DNA of 64,000 nt, from the NCBI RefSeq assembly GCF_964204865.1, contig NC_135258.1, positions 8,485,001-8,549,000 on the forward strand, given 5' to 3'. Of the stretch, positions 26,200-38,417 are shown piece after piece. Made by a program: the position numbers and the translations under genes. Each line of letters opens with the position of its first letter. Within the stretch, counting starts at the first letter, position 1. Under the pieces are notes generated by a model. The model did not search any database. It was given only the letters and a program-made list of their open reading frames with translations, and was not told the origin of the DNA. The DNA comes from Styela clava (lineage: Eukaryota; Chordata; Ascidiacea; Stolidobranchia; Styelidae).

Positions 26200-26443
26200 G
26201 GTACTCCAGAAGTATGTGCACCAAGATGGCGGACACCGAAATGTCGTATGTTTACCAGGTTATGGTTAGGCCATAATTTTAGGTACAAATACTACGAGAG
26301 TCACTTGGCTAGTCACCGAACTCATAATAGAACTAAGATAAGGAAAATTGGAATAAAATTATGGCCTAAAGCCTTAACCCCAATCTGGTACACATACGAC
26401 GTTCAGTTATCCGCCATCTTGGTGCACATACTTCTGGAGCGCC
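26200..26443. mobile_element. Foldback MITE, GGAGCGCC family, copy 3
   Basis: 244 bp with nearly complete ~95 bp inverted arms: CAGAAGTATGTGCACCAAG on the left and its complement CTTGGTGCACATACTTCTG on the right. An exact 8 bp target duplication AATATATT lies at 26192-26199 and 26444-26451. Of the three copies it shows the most symmetric arms. No coding capacity. Confidence 0.9.
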
Positions 26444-28931
26444 AATATATTTATAATGAAGTTGAAGTGGGTGCTTCCTCAAACGTAGCTGACAAAGCAA
26501 TTGGCTATTAAATATAATAATCACTTAAAATATGAGAAGTCAACGAAAACGTTTCAACTCAATTTGACTAGCCTGTCTACCCGAGGACTTGCTTTCAACG
26601 ATAGCACCTTGGAAAAATCAGTTTATGTATGCGACAATAGTTCAGTATCAAATAATACAATCCAATTGCCTAGCACTCCACGTGGCTAGCGATTCCGTTA
26701 GAATCAACAAATCTATATTTTGTTTCCAATTTTTCGGTCGAAGTTCATAAAAACTCGGTGGGTGATACTTATAAAAGCTCGACGGGGATCAGAACTCAAC
26801 ATGAAATCAATCTTTCCAAGTAATCGCTTCATTATTTGTATTTGTTTATCGGATCGGCGTGGCTAATAATGTTCAGTAATCTCGTGTCGTTAGTTAATAG
26901 GATACTGATGGCGAAAAGTTACTTAATTTTTTTTTTCAATCAGACACCTGTTGTGATAAGGTAAAATGTAGTTAGTTTGTGATTAATTGCCTCATGTTCT
27001 GGTGCAGGTAATTTGCTCCAACAATAGAACATTTTTATCGGTTATTTGCTTCAATCATCATCTTTACTAGAGATCAATAAGAATATACGCAGCATATGAT
27101 GTAACTAGTTACAACCGTCGATTGAAATATCACCATTCAGCAAAAACGTCGAAGTTCAGCCACGCCGTCGCGATTAGTGTTTGTCGGGATATATTTCGCC
27201 GTAGCGCATTTTTTCAGGGTAAAATTAACATGTACGTAAGCTAGTAATATTCACGAAGGATGTGGTCATTCATAGGATAGTATTCATACCAAACTAACAA
27301 GCTTTTTATCGCCAGTAAATCCACATGGATATACAAAATGATGAATTGACGTCGTCACGTATATATAGAAAATGTCCAGTAAGCACAAATTTAAACATCA
27401 ATATGTTATGACTTGTTATGTATTGGTAATTGGCGATCCGTGCGTAGCCAGGTGTCTATAAACAGGATACAAACCACTGAAACGATCTTATAATTCAAGA
27501 CATTCTTTAACAAGAAGATATCGATCATGCCACCCAGCTCGTGACCGTCATTCTGGTAAATAGCTATTATTTTTATTTATTTTTATATTACTGATCAGGC
27601 TAAATTGAGGGTCTTGTATTCAACTCAACTTAACTTCGAAAATGTAATGATCCGTTATTTTTTGTTAATTGGCGGTCCGTATGTAGCCAGGTTTCTCCAA
27701 ACAGGACACAAATACCGCATACTAACCACTGATACAATCATGTCAAGTCATTCTTAACAAGCTAAGATGCCAATCATGCCGCAGGGTTCTTGTCCGCCAT
27801 TTTGGTAATTTGATTTTTATTGTCATCACTGATGGAAGTAAACTGTTTTTCTTAATTTTGTAAACTTGAATTTATACAAAAAATGATTTATATTTTTGTT
27901 ACTTTTCTTGTAGATACTTAATTTGTGTAGAGCACTAAACCGTGCAGAATTTAGTTCATTCGTTATTGTACACGAAGTGCGCTTATAAAACGATTGTTGT
28001 TTTTATTCTTGTGGTAGTTGTTGAGATGATTATTGATGTTGCGTAAGATGTAGCTTCTCCCTGCAACTGTTTGACCAATCGACTACAATTGTTCATCATG
28101 GCTGAAGTCGCTGATACGAAGGCTATTTTTCAATTTTTCTCTAGCTCCCGTAATTTTGCTGCCTCATTTTAATTAAAGGGAACACTTTTTATTGCGTTAT
28201 GCTTGGCCTCCTCATCGCCTATTATCAGAATGCTCAGCGTTAGAAAAGCACTACCAATGCACGACATTTTTGTTAATATAATAAAACGTTGTTCCATTTT
28301 TTTACCTCTTTATCATTCACTTGTTCTTAAATTACTTCATGTAGATCGAATGGTTCCAAGGTTTTTGTGTTTTAGAAATTATAATATTTACCTTGGTGCG
28401 CAACTTTATGCACATGATATTGTCATAAACAATAAGAGGGTTTGAATGATTTTTCATCAATGCGACTTAATCTTGTCTATTAATTATGAAATATTTGAAT
28501 TGAATTTTTCTTAAATTCGATCGATCGTTTCAGTTAGTGAAGTAAGGTAATTTCCAGCATGGAGGCGATACATGAATGATTAAAAAGATAAAAGCATAAT
28601 GAAGGATGTCAAGACAGCAAACAAAATCTATAATTGAGTTTAGAACGTTCAAGCAAAATTTTTGTGGATAATTGTGAAATACGAGAGGCACTTTTTTCTT
28701 ACTAATGAAAGAAAGAAATAAGAAAGAAAAAACTCACTTACACTCACTTACAAACCAGAAAATATAAGAATTTAACTTATAGAAAATAATCTAAAAACCA
28801 TTTTACAATTTGCCAATCACACTATTATTTTTCTATTCAGTATACTAGGAAACGAATAAAATATCCTCCATTGTTGCACCAAAACGCACTATATGAACAA
28901 AAGAAAACTTCATTGTTATAAAATTATAAAT

Positions 28932-28956
28932 TAAAAAAAAAAAAAAAAAAAAAATT
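28932..28956. repeat. Poly(A) tract
   Basis: An uninterrupted A run of about 24 bases inside unit 1, absent from unit 2. It may be a simple slippage tract. No SINE body is recognised beside it. Confidence 0.85.
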
Positions 28957-29996
28957 ATAATCTTAAGAATTTCCTTAAATTAGAAGAATGTGCGATTTTT
29001 TGTTTCAAATACTTTGACTTTTCAAAGTTACATTGATAATGATAACTTATATTTAGTACGGAAATGAGTAAAACCACATCTTAGAACAAGGCTTTAAAAG
29101 AGATTTGTTATTTAATCAACACAACTTCATCTAATCGCTCATCAAATCGTAGAAATACGTCATCAAAATTGACAAATAGCCCAAAAGCGAAAAACGTTTT
29201 GCAAAATCATGCAGAGTCAGTCGAAATTCCGATTTACTCGGCGATAACAAAATAACTAGTCGCTGCCATTTTGTTTTTTAGCATGCTCAATGAGCGAGTT
29301 GAACATTAAAGTTAAATTCAATACCAGCTTCATTCAAGTATTTTATTAAGGTTTCATTGCAAGTAACTCTATAAAATTGTCATTTTTGATTGGCAAAAAA
29401 TTGGAGTGCACAGAGTTCATCTATAATCGCCTTATGTTTAACAATGGTTACGAAATTAACATTGACAACACTATTGAACTCCTATTCTAAAGAGAGTCAG
29501 CGTGGTTTTGCACAATTCGAAAACTCGAAAATTTTTCCCTTTATTTACAGCTCATATTTTCATATATATACAATATTGTTCACATGCATTGGAATAAATG
29601 TTTCTGATTGAATATACATGTTTTCGATTTTGTTATAACCAAAAGGTATGAATTTATTATAAAGTTCGGTCGATGAGTAGGAAACAGTGTATAAGACGAA
29701 AATATTTACTCAATAACTTTGTATCTTCATCAAACGAGATTGTGATACGATGAAACCTTTTCTGATGCAATATTACCTGGATTACCAATTAATTGATTCC
29801 AAATTATGATATCTCGTAATTTTGACGTTGAAAATTTAAAACAACACGTAACTTCGTGATGTGAGAGAGTAGTTGTTATTGAATTTCAAATTAAATTTAA
29901 AATTTTTTTTTTAACATACGAACAAAATAAAATGAAAACAATCTTGTTAGGAATTTTTCTCCCGTTTATGAAATTTGTTTTCTGATCTTTCCACGG

Positions 29997-30130
29997 ATGT
30001 TACAAGTATGACACGATCGTGCAAGTGAAATATTGCTCGGAGGCAAATATCTTACGCAGTTTGACGAGTCACGGTATCTGTATTTATACCACGTGAAAAA
30101 CGAAAACGGCAGACAGATGATTTGGTACGT
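29997..30130 (+). promoter_or_regulatory. Conserved sulfotransferase promoter module, unit 1
   Basis: The block around ACACGATCGTGCAAGTGAAA and TATTGCTCGGAGGCAAATAT is nearly identical upstream of all three sulfotransferase genes, although flanking DNA has diverged. A TATA-like TATTTATACC follows at 30081-30090. After it, TTG then GTACGT (about 30124) resembles a splice donor for a 5' untranslated intron ending at an acceptor near 30372. The promoter role is inferred from conservation and the TATA-like motif. Confidence 0.5.
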
Positions 30131-30416
30131 AGTTACAACATTGGAAAGCATGAAAAAGTTTGAAATAACCTTCTTAAAAAGTAAATGCTTCAAAATCCGG
30201 CAATTGTGAAATTTGGGTTTTAGTTTAAATCAAAATAATCCATTGCTATTCACGTTTTGGTTCCATTTACATATTCAATATGGATGTTAAAAAGCAAAAT
30301 AATAAAAAGCTAAAACAATAAGCTTAGCTGTGCCAAAACTGAAAGTTACATAGCAATTATTTTTGTAAACAGATATCCGATTTGTTATTTAAATTTAAGC
30401 ACATAAACCTATTAAA

Positions 30417-32196
30417 ATGGAAAACATTATCAAAAACGACATGGACTTGTTGAGACCAAATGATGGAGACGTCTATCTTGTTGCTTATCCTAAAGCAGGT
30501 ACGTTAATGAGCGCATTTCTCTTTTCTAAACATTGAAGCTACTCCATGGCTTGATAAAAAAAAAAGTATAATATTTGAGATATGTTGGGCAATTTCAATT
30601 CAGATATGGAACCGTACTTTATGAAATATCTTCACACACTGGTTGAATAATAATCAAACCGTATAATATACTTTATTTAACCAAGCGATTGTATTTATTT
30701 CAGGTGTGACTTGGATGACTGAAATAGTGACAGCAATTTACCGAGAATACGCTCTCGAGAATCCGAACTGTGCTCCTGAATTTGACAACGCTGTGAGAGC
30801 TCATGCTTTCTGTGAAGTCTGTCCAATGTCTCGACGAGTCTCAGGTGGCAAAAATAAAAAAGTGATTGGCTACGATGCCAATGGAAACGAAATATTTGAA
30901 AATGAAAGTGAAAAGAGGCGACGTATTGTCAGTCTTCATTTTCCGGCCAAAAGAATGGAAAAAATGATGCCAGATGCTTTCAATAATGATAACGTTAAGG
31001 TAGGTTGTTGATTGTTACTGAATACTGAAATCTTCGAAATATTGGTATTTGACCATCATTAAAATATTTCAGTAACGAAAAATTGATTTCGGTATTAGAT
31101 ATTTCAAAGAAATGAACGAAACAACTTGTGTATTTAGGCAAGTTAGAAAAATAGTTCTTTTTTCAAATATCGTTCTATCATCATTGTTTTCTTGTATTCA
31201 ATCAGATGATATACATCGCTAGAAATCCAAAAGACATCGCCGTTTCTTATTACCACTTCCATTGTATGAATGATGTTTTACCAACACCCAATTCCTGGCA
31301 AGAATTTCTAGATGATTTTACAAATGGATCTGGTGAGTGTTAATATAAATACGGTTACAAAAATCGCGGAGAATCCCATCTTGAAATCATTTATTTCAAC
31401 GACGACCACGTATTGAATGAAAATATTTACAACTGGACTCTGCAGCTTCGGTCATTCATTTATTAATAAATTTCGCTGAATCCTATTATTATCCAAGCAG
31501 TGGTGGATTCATATAATAATTTAACTTTATACATCACAGTGAGATGGGGATCCTGGTTCGATCACGTTCGTGGTTGGTGGAGAAAGCATGAAGAAATGAT
31601 TTCAGAAAATAAATCACAGTTACTCTGGCTCACGTTTGAATCTTTGAAGAAGGTAAATATTTGTGTAATCATTTATTCAAGAAGTTGAAAAAATGAATTC
31701 ACATGAACATGATGTTTTAACTTTATCAGGATTTAAAAAGTGAAATGAAAAAAATTTGTGAACATCTTGGACTTGAGTTATCAGAGGAAGGATTGAAAAT
31801 GGCGGTAAAACGATGTACATTTGCATCTATGAAAGCAGATCCAAACAGAAATCACAGCAAAAACAAGATTTTCAAAGGGGATTTCCTAAGAAAAGGTTGG
31901 TTAAAACAGTATTGTCGCGTTAGTTAAGTTTATATTTGAAGGCGTAATAAACTAATTAATTGCTAGGTTTCCGTATTTGTGCTCGACCCACCATTACACA
32001 CACAGTTCTTCTGTGATAAAATGATTTTGCTTTCCCATTGCTGATTACATTTTATTATTTAGGCAAAGTTGGTGATTGGAAAAGCAAGTTCACAGACGAA
32101 CAAAACATGCAATTCAATTTAGCCTTGGCGAATCATTTGAAAGAAGATTTTTCAACATTAACAAGAAACTTTACTGTTGGGGAAAGAATTCAATAA
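30417..32196 (+). CDS. Cytosolic sulfotransferase (SULT-like), copy 1
   Basis: Transfers sulfonate from PAPS to a hydroxyl or amine of a small acceptor; expected to be soluble and cytosolic. Six exons in phase: 30417-30498, 30704-30999, 31206-31332, 31540-31652, 31730-31895, 32063-32196 (305 residues, the normal family length). Motifs: PAPS 5'-phosphosulfate loop YPKAGVTWM (24-32; the family norm is YPKSGTTW), catalytic His in SLHFP (H106), 3'-phosphate site YIARNPKDIAVSYYHF with R132 and S140, GSWFDHVRGWW, RCTFASMK, and the C-terminal RKGKVGDWK (260-268). The His and PAPS-binding residues fall within a few positions of human SULT1A1. A Lys/Glu-rich stretch at 75-100 is unusual. The substrate cannot be predicted. 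The exon 5 donor (gttggt) is weak but identical in all copies. Confidence 0.95.
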
Positions 32197-32559
32197 TTTG
32201 CCAGAATATTCGTTTGTGAATGACATTTTGCAAAGAATTACATTATATTTTCACGCGTATAATACATATAGTATTTATTAAGTACAATGCTGTGTTGTAT
32301 ATTTTGCTTTCATGTTTGTACTACTGCTTGACTACGCAGAACGTATGTGCCTTTTCAATTTGAGTTTTATGCTATTGAGCTTTAATTTCTATATTTCTAA
32401 GTACTTGTGATTGGCTACATTAAATATTGATAAATATCATAATATTCTCGTATTCTTATACATTTTAGCCTGCAAAGCATTATGCCATATACAGTTAGAC
32501 AGGCTGATTTTTTCAGCAAGACAACGGTTCATGGTTGTTTCCATAAATTATTTGAATTG

Positions 32560-32990
32560 GGAAAATCGCTTTTCTCTTTAACCATCGGACCAATTGCTTT
32601 GAAATTTGAAAGTAGTTAAAGATTGTTGTTGTCGCTAGATGGTTTCTGTAGGCTCTATGGGATTCGTTTTTCACTTCGACGTTTTATGAGGTGACGTCAA
32701 CAAAATTAAAAATTAATTGTAGCGGTTCGCGACCGCATGTCAGGGGGTCTCTTGAATCGCGATTAGCGAAAGTCGGAAGTATTCACGTTGAAACTGGAAG
32801 CATGAACTGTTATTGTCACAGAATCTGGTAAAAGATAAGGCAGTCCAGTACAGGTTACCGTAGCTGTTCCACAGGTCGTGCTCCATTCATGTTATGATTT
32901 TCGGGGGATTATTGATAAAAAATTTCCTTCTCGTCTCAGCGTCTACATATTTAATCATTGGTCAGATTCCTAATACATTCTTTATAAATT
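32560..32990. repeat. Interspersed repeat between units 1 and 2
   Basis: Shares ACCAATTGATTTGAAATTT-like sequence and downstream blocks with 22560-22870, and a ggttaccgtagct...ttacggggaattgatgg-like block with 4850-4960. No open frame of interest. Confidence 0.45.
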
Positions 32991-33823
32991 ACTACATTTA
33001 ATATTTATTACAAGGTAAATATATAACATTATTGAATCGATTGTGATTTGGGGGAAATGCATTTTTTCCAAAAAATTGCAACACATTTCCAACAGATTTT
33101 AGGAAAATTTCAGATGCAAAAATGTTTCTGAATCGTTATTCAATGAAAATAGAGATTTGATTAAAATGTATTTCAGTACCAAAATTCTGTTAGTATCGAA
33201 AAATGTGGATGACTTCAGAATTAACTTAGCAGATTTCCTGTATAGAAAGTATTTCTAATGATTTCCAAACTTGTATCCAATTTTAAAGTTTTTGTACAAT
33301 CTTACTAAATGAAATAAAAACCTAAAGTGAAGTTCAAAAAATTAATAATACGGTACGTGGAAATATATATGTTATCAACGATAGCACCTTGTAAAAATCG
33401 GTTTATGTATACAGCAATAGTTAAGTATCAAATAATATAATACGTGACTGGCGAATTTTGTTTTTCGGTTGAAGTTCATAAAAACTCGGTGGGTGATACT
33501 TATAAAAGCTCGGTGGGGATCCGAACTCGAACATGAAACCAATCTTTCAACGTAATCGCTCCATCATTTGTATCATCGGATCAGCGTGACTAAAAACGTT
33601 CAGTAATCTCGTGCCATTAATTTAAAGAATACTTAATGCGTGAAGTTACTTAATTTATTTTTTAATTAAACACCTGTTGTGACACCTGTAAAAATGTAGG
33701 AAGTTTCAAAAAATTCCCCTGTGCGATACAGGTGTGTTTGTAACATGAAGACATTTTATCGGTTATTTGCTTCAATCATCAATCAGAGATCAATCAGCAT
33801 AGACGCAACATATGATGTGACTA

Positions 33824-34177
33824 CCGTGTTTCCCCGAAAAAATCAGACCTAGCATGAATTTTAAAAATGATTTTAATATAGCCCTCCCCTGAAATAAGAC
33901 CTAGTCGATGGAATAATTTTTTTTTTGACCTAGTCGATAGCAAGAAATCTTTCATACTCGTTCAAAAGATTAATTATCTGTATAGCAGTTATTTGGATTA
34001 AAAACACGTTATTTATAAGTAAATGGTTCTTATAAGCAAAGTCGGTTTTCATATTTTGTATATTTGAAAATCTCGAATATTTTGTTTTTGACACTCCCCC
34101 CCCCCCAAATAAGCCCTGATGCTATATTTTGAAAGAAAATTGAAATAAGACACTGTATTATTTACGAGAAAACGGGG
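33824..34177. mobile_element. 354 bp MITE in unit 2 with TA target duplication
   Basis: Inverted ends CCGTGTTTCCCCGAAAA and, on the other strand, CCCCGTTTTCTCGTAAA, flanked by TA (33822-33823 and 34178-34179). Unit 1 has the uninterrupted site (AACTAGTTACAACC near 27105) and unit 3 is also empty. The TA duplication fits a Tc1/mariner-type origin. Confidence 0.85.
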
Positions 34178-34895
34178 TAGTTACAACCGCCTGTTAAAAT
34201 ATCACCATTCAGCAAAAACATCGAAGTTCAGCCACGCCGTTGCGATTAGTATTTGTCTAGATGTATTTCGCCATTTTTTGAGGCAAAAATAAAATAAAAG
34301 GTAACTAGTCATACTCACCAAGAGAGGATGGTCATTCAGAGGATGGTATTCATATCAGAATAACGGAATTGAGTCATATTCTATCTTAAATCTATGCTCA
34401 TATCATATTGTACAATCTTTTTATCGCCAGTTAAATCTCATGGATACACAAAGTGATAAACTGACGTCGTCACGTACAGAAAATGTTCAATTAGCACAAA
34501 TTAAAAAATCAGAGTGTTATGACTTGTTATGTATTGATAATTGGCGATCCGTGTGTAGCCAGGTGTCTATAAACAGGATGCAAACCACTGAAACGATCTT
34601 ATAATTCAACACATTCCTAACAAGAAGATATCGATCCCGCCCAGCTCGTGACTGTCATTTTGGTAAATATATTTTATTTTTATTACTGAGCTAACTTCAA
34701 AAATTGTCATGATCTGTTATTTTTTGGTAATTGTCGATCCTTAACTAGACTAACTAAATGTCTTTAAACAGGATGCAAATGCGCATACTAACCACGAGTA
34801 CAATCATGTCAAGTCATTCCTAACAAGCTAAGATGTCAATCATGCCGCCGGGTTTTCGTCCGCCATTTTGATAATTCGATTTTTATTGCTATCAC

Positions 34896-35296
34896 TAGGG
34901 CTGGGCATTTTCGAATATCTTGAGATTTCAGAATCGAATCGAATAATTTTTTCGAATCGAATCTCGAATACTTGGAAATATATAATTGTAAGCAACTTTT
35001 TTTTATAGTAATTGGTCTTCTTAACAAATGAATTACTGAAGAAATAGAATACGTCACTCAGATAGATTACTGAGCGTTCACACCTAATAACAAACACGTT
35101 TTATCAATAACTCACTACAGAGTATAGTCATATGTTAGAATCGCGTTGAAAATATACGGCTTCAATTAAAAAAAATTTGAGAATTCACCTCGACCATTGG
35201 CGGAAAGAAAAAAACAAGATGGCGGCGATTCGAAATTAAGCTCTGAACCTATTCGAATAATTCACTATTCGATTCGATTCGAAATGCCCAGCCCTA
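34896..35296. mobile_element. 401 bp hAT-type MITE in unit 2
   Basis: Ends TAGGGCTGGGCATTTTCGAA and its inverted partner TTCGAAATGCCCAGCCCTA, with an exact 8 bp target duplication GCTATCAC at 34888-34895 and 35297-35304. Unit 1 carries a single copy of the target (GTCATCAC near 27820). The subterminal parts repeat TCGAATCGAAT. Minus-strand open frames here are incidental. Confidence 0.9.
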
Positions 35297-37575
35297 GCTA
35301 TCACTGGGGGAAAAAAATTTAATTTTGAAATTATGTAAACTTGAATTTATTCAAACAAAAAATGGTTTTATATTTTGCTAATTTTATTGTAGATACTTAA
35401 TTTGTGTAGAGTAGAGCACTAAATCATGCAGAATTTAGTTCACTCTTTATTGAACACGAAATGTGTTCAATCGATTCAATGTGTTCATATGAATCGATTG
35501 TTGTTGTTTTTATTCTTGTGCTCGTTGTTGGCAAAAGGTAGCTTTTTCCTGCAACTGTTGGACCAATCGACTTCAAATGTTCATCAATTGAAGATGGCTT
35601 AAGTTGCTGAAAGGGTGTTTTCTAACTTTCCTCCAGCTCCCAAGGGGCCCATAAATTTGCTGTCTCACTTTAAGTAAAGAGAACACGTTTTACTGCGTTA
35701 CGCTTGGCGTCCCCGTCGGAATTTTCAGAAAACTTGTTGCCTTAGTAGCACTACCGATGCACGTCATTGGTGTTCATATATTTTAACATTATTTCATTTT
35801 TCTATCTCCTCAATACTCACTTGTTCTCAAATTACTTCATTACTTAGATCGAATGGTTCCAAGGGTTTTATATCTTTGGAAATATATATAATATTTACCT
35901 TGGTGCGCGACTTTATGGCAAGTCTGCCTATGATATTGTCACAAACAAAAGCAGGGTTTGAGTGTTTTTTCATTAATGCAACTTACTCATGTCTATTAGC
36001 CAATTGATTGATTGAAAAACCAAACTATATTTTTTCAATACCTCAATAACATTTCAACAAAAGAATAATGAAAACTCCATATTACTTTAACTGTCATGAA
36101 ATATCCAAACTGGAATTTTTGAAAATGCGATGTGATATATGATTATAGTTAGTAAAGTAGTTCATTTTCATTCCGTAATCAGGATGGAGGCGATACATGA
36201 ATAATAAAAACAAGGATAAAAGCATGATTATTAAAGACGTCAGGAAAGCAAACAAAACCTATAATTAATTTAAAACTTGCCAGCAAATTATTTTGTGTAT
36301 GATTGTGAAATGTGCTTCTTTACTCATAAAAAAAGAAATAAGAAAACAAAATCGATTTACATCAACATTTACTCTTCCACACACTCGCTTACAAACCAGA
36401 AAACACAAGTTTTCAACTTGCGGAGAATAATCTCAAAACACTTCTACAATTTGCCAATCACAGTTATATTAACCTGTTCACTATACTTGGGAACAAATAA
36501 AATACATTCCATTGTTACACCAAAATGTAATTTAAGTAAATTTAAACATAACAAATTTATGGGAAGTAAATAAAAACGGACATAGCGTTATCATGTGCAA
36601 TTTTCCGTTCCAAATATTTTGACTTTTCCAAGTAAAGTAATGATAACTTATATTTAGTACGGAAATAAGTAAAACCACATCATAGAAAAACGCTTCAAAA
36701 AGGATTTGTTATTTAATCGACACAACTTTATCTAATTGCCCATCTAATCCTGAATACACGTCATCAAAATTGACAAATAGATCAAAAGTGAAAAACGTTT
36801 TGCAAAATCATGCAGAGTCAGTCGAAATTCCGATTCACTCGACGACAACAAAATCATTAGTTGCCATTTTGTTTCTTAGCATGCTCAATGATCGAGTTGA
36901 ACATTATAGTTAAATTCGATACCAAAAAGAGCCTTTGTTAAGTATTTTATTACGGTTGCACTTGCACATCAAGTTTACTCTATGAAATTGCAATTTTTTA
37001 TTGACAAAAGAATTTGAGCGTACAGTGTTCCGACGTAATCGTCCTATGTTCAACAGTAAAAAATAAATTACAGGGTTGGCATTTTAACACGATTGCACTC
37101 CAATTTTGAGGGGAGCCAGATTAGTTTTGCACAATTGGGAAACTCGAGAAAATTTGTCGCTTTATGTGCAAATCATATTTTCATACATTTTCGTTCATTG
37201 GAATAAAATGTTTCAGATTGAATATACATGTTTTTCATTTTGGGCTAACCTGAAGGTATGGATTTAATATAAAGTTTGGTCTCTGAGTAGGAAACAGTGT
37301 ATACCAAATGACTTTGTAGCTTCATCAAACAAGGAAATAATGATATGATAAAGCTTTTCTGATGCAATATTACCTCGATTATCAATTAACTGATTCCAAA
37401 TTATGATTTCTCGTAATTTTGACGTTGAAAACTCAAAACAACACGTAACTTCGTGATGTGATACGTGATATTGGATTTTACATTAAACTTGAAATTTTTC
37501 TATTATTTACGAACAAAAAAAAACAATCTTGTTAGAAAATTTTCTCCCGTTCATGAAATTTGTTTTCTGATCTTT

Positions 37576-37715
37576 CCATGAATGTTACAAGTATGTTACG
37601 ATCGTGCAAGTGAAATATTGCTCGGAGGCAAATATCTTACGCAATTTTCAATTTGACGAGTCATGGTATCTGTATTTATACCGCGGGAAAAACGAAGATG
37701 GCAGACAGATGATTT
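37576..37715 (+). promoter_or_regulatory. Conserved sulfotransferase promoter module, unit 2
   Basis: Same conserved block as in unit 1 (ACGATCGTGCAAGTGAAATA, then GCTCGGAGGCAAATATCTTA) and TATA-like TATTTATACC at 37673-37682. In this copy the distance to the start codon is about 0.4 kb longer because of sequence at 37856-38265 that is absent from unit 1. Confidence 0.5.
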
Positions 37716-38417
37716 GGTACGTAGGTACAACATTGGAAAGCATGGAAAATTTTGAAATAACCTTTTTAAAAAGTGAATGCTTGAACATATGGCAATTGTA
37801 AAATTATGGTTTTGGTTTAAACCAAAATAATCCATTGCTATTCACGTTTTGGTTCACAAAAATCTCATAACATTTATCCCTACTAGCTTTGAATGGTTTA
37901 CATCGTCTTCTACTCCCTATCGAAAGATATCGGAGTCGTATTTATACGTTGATCATAAATCCAATTAAATGCTGTAAACGTGAGCTCGTGATTCACGTTA
38001 TAAACAGAAATTCCTATTATCTCAACAAGGGTAATTAGGTACATCGTACGGATGGGAACTTAGATATAATTATTCTTGGGTCTTGAGAATATAGATTTTA
38101 ATTTGATAATGACTGGATGGAACCTGTTATGTTCTTAAACCTGGTGTAATTTGATTCCTACGAAAGTCTTTGTTCGAATTTTGGGGAAAATTAACTTTGT
38201 TTTCATATTTTTAACATGAAATGGGGTACATTTGGGGGTTAGTTGCTATAGGCGAACCACCATCTATCTACATATACAATATGGATGTTAAAAAGAAAAA
38301 TAATAAAAAGCTAAAGAAATAAGCTTAGTTGTTCCAAAACTAAAACTTACTTTGCAATCATTTCTGTACACAGAAATTCAGGTTGCTATTTACATTTTAT
38401 CACATAAACCACTTAAA

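Larger units (their letters stand above)
25250..32510 (+). repeat. Segmental duplication unit 1
   Basis: First of three paralogous units, each carrying a sulfotransferase gene. Landmarks shared with unit 3 (inverted) begin near 25270 (AAGGCATTTTATGATGAAAT). Landmarks shared with unit 2 begin near 25863. The shared downstream end is around AGTTAGACAGGCTG (about 32505). An older internal direct duplication (27407-27580 and 27642-27825, GTAGCCAGGT blocks) is present in all units. Boundaries are approximate. Confidence 0.85.

Noticed and set aside
34836-35097. Minus-strand frames of 73 and 85 codons
   Set aside because: They span the border of the 401 bp hAT MITE inserted after duplication; not conserved in unit 1.
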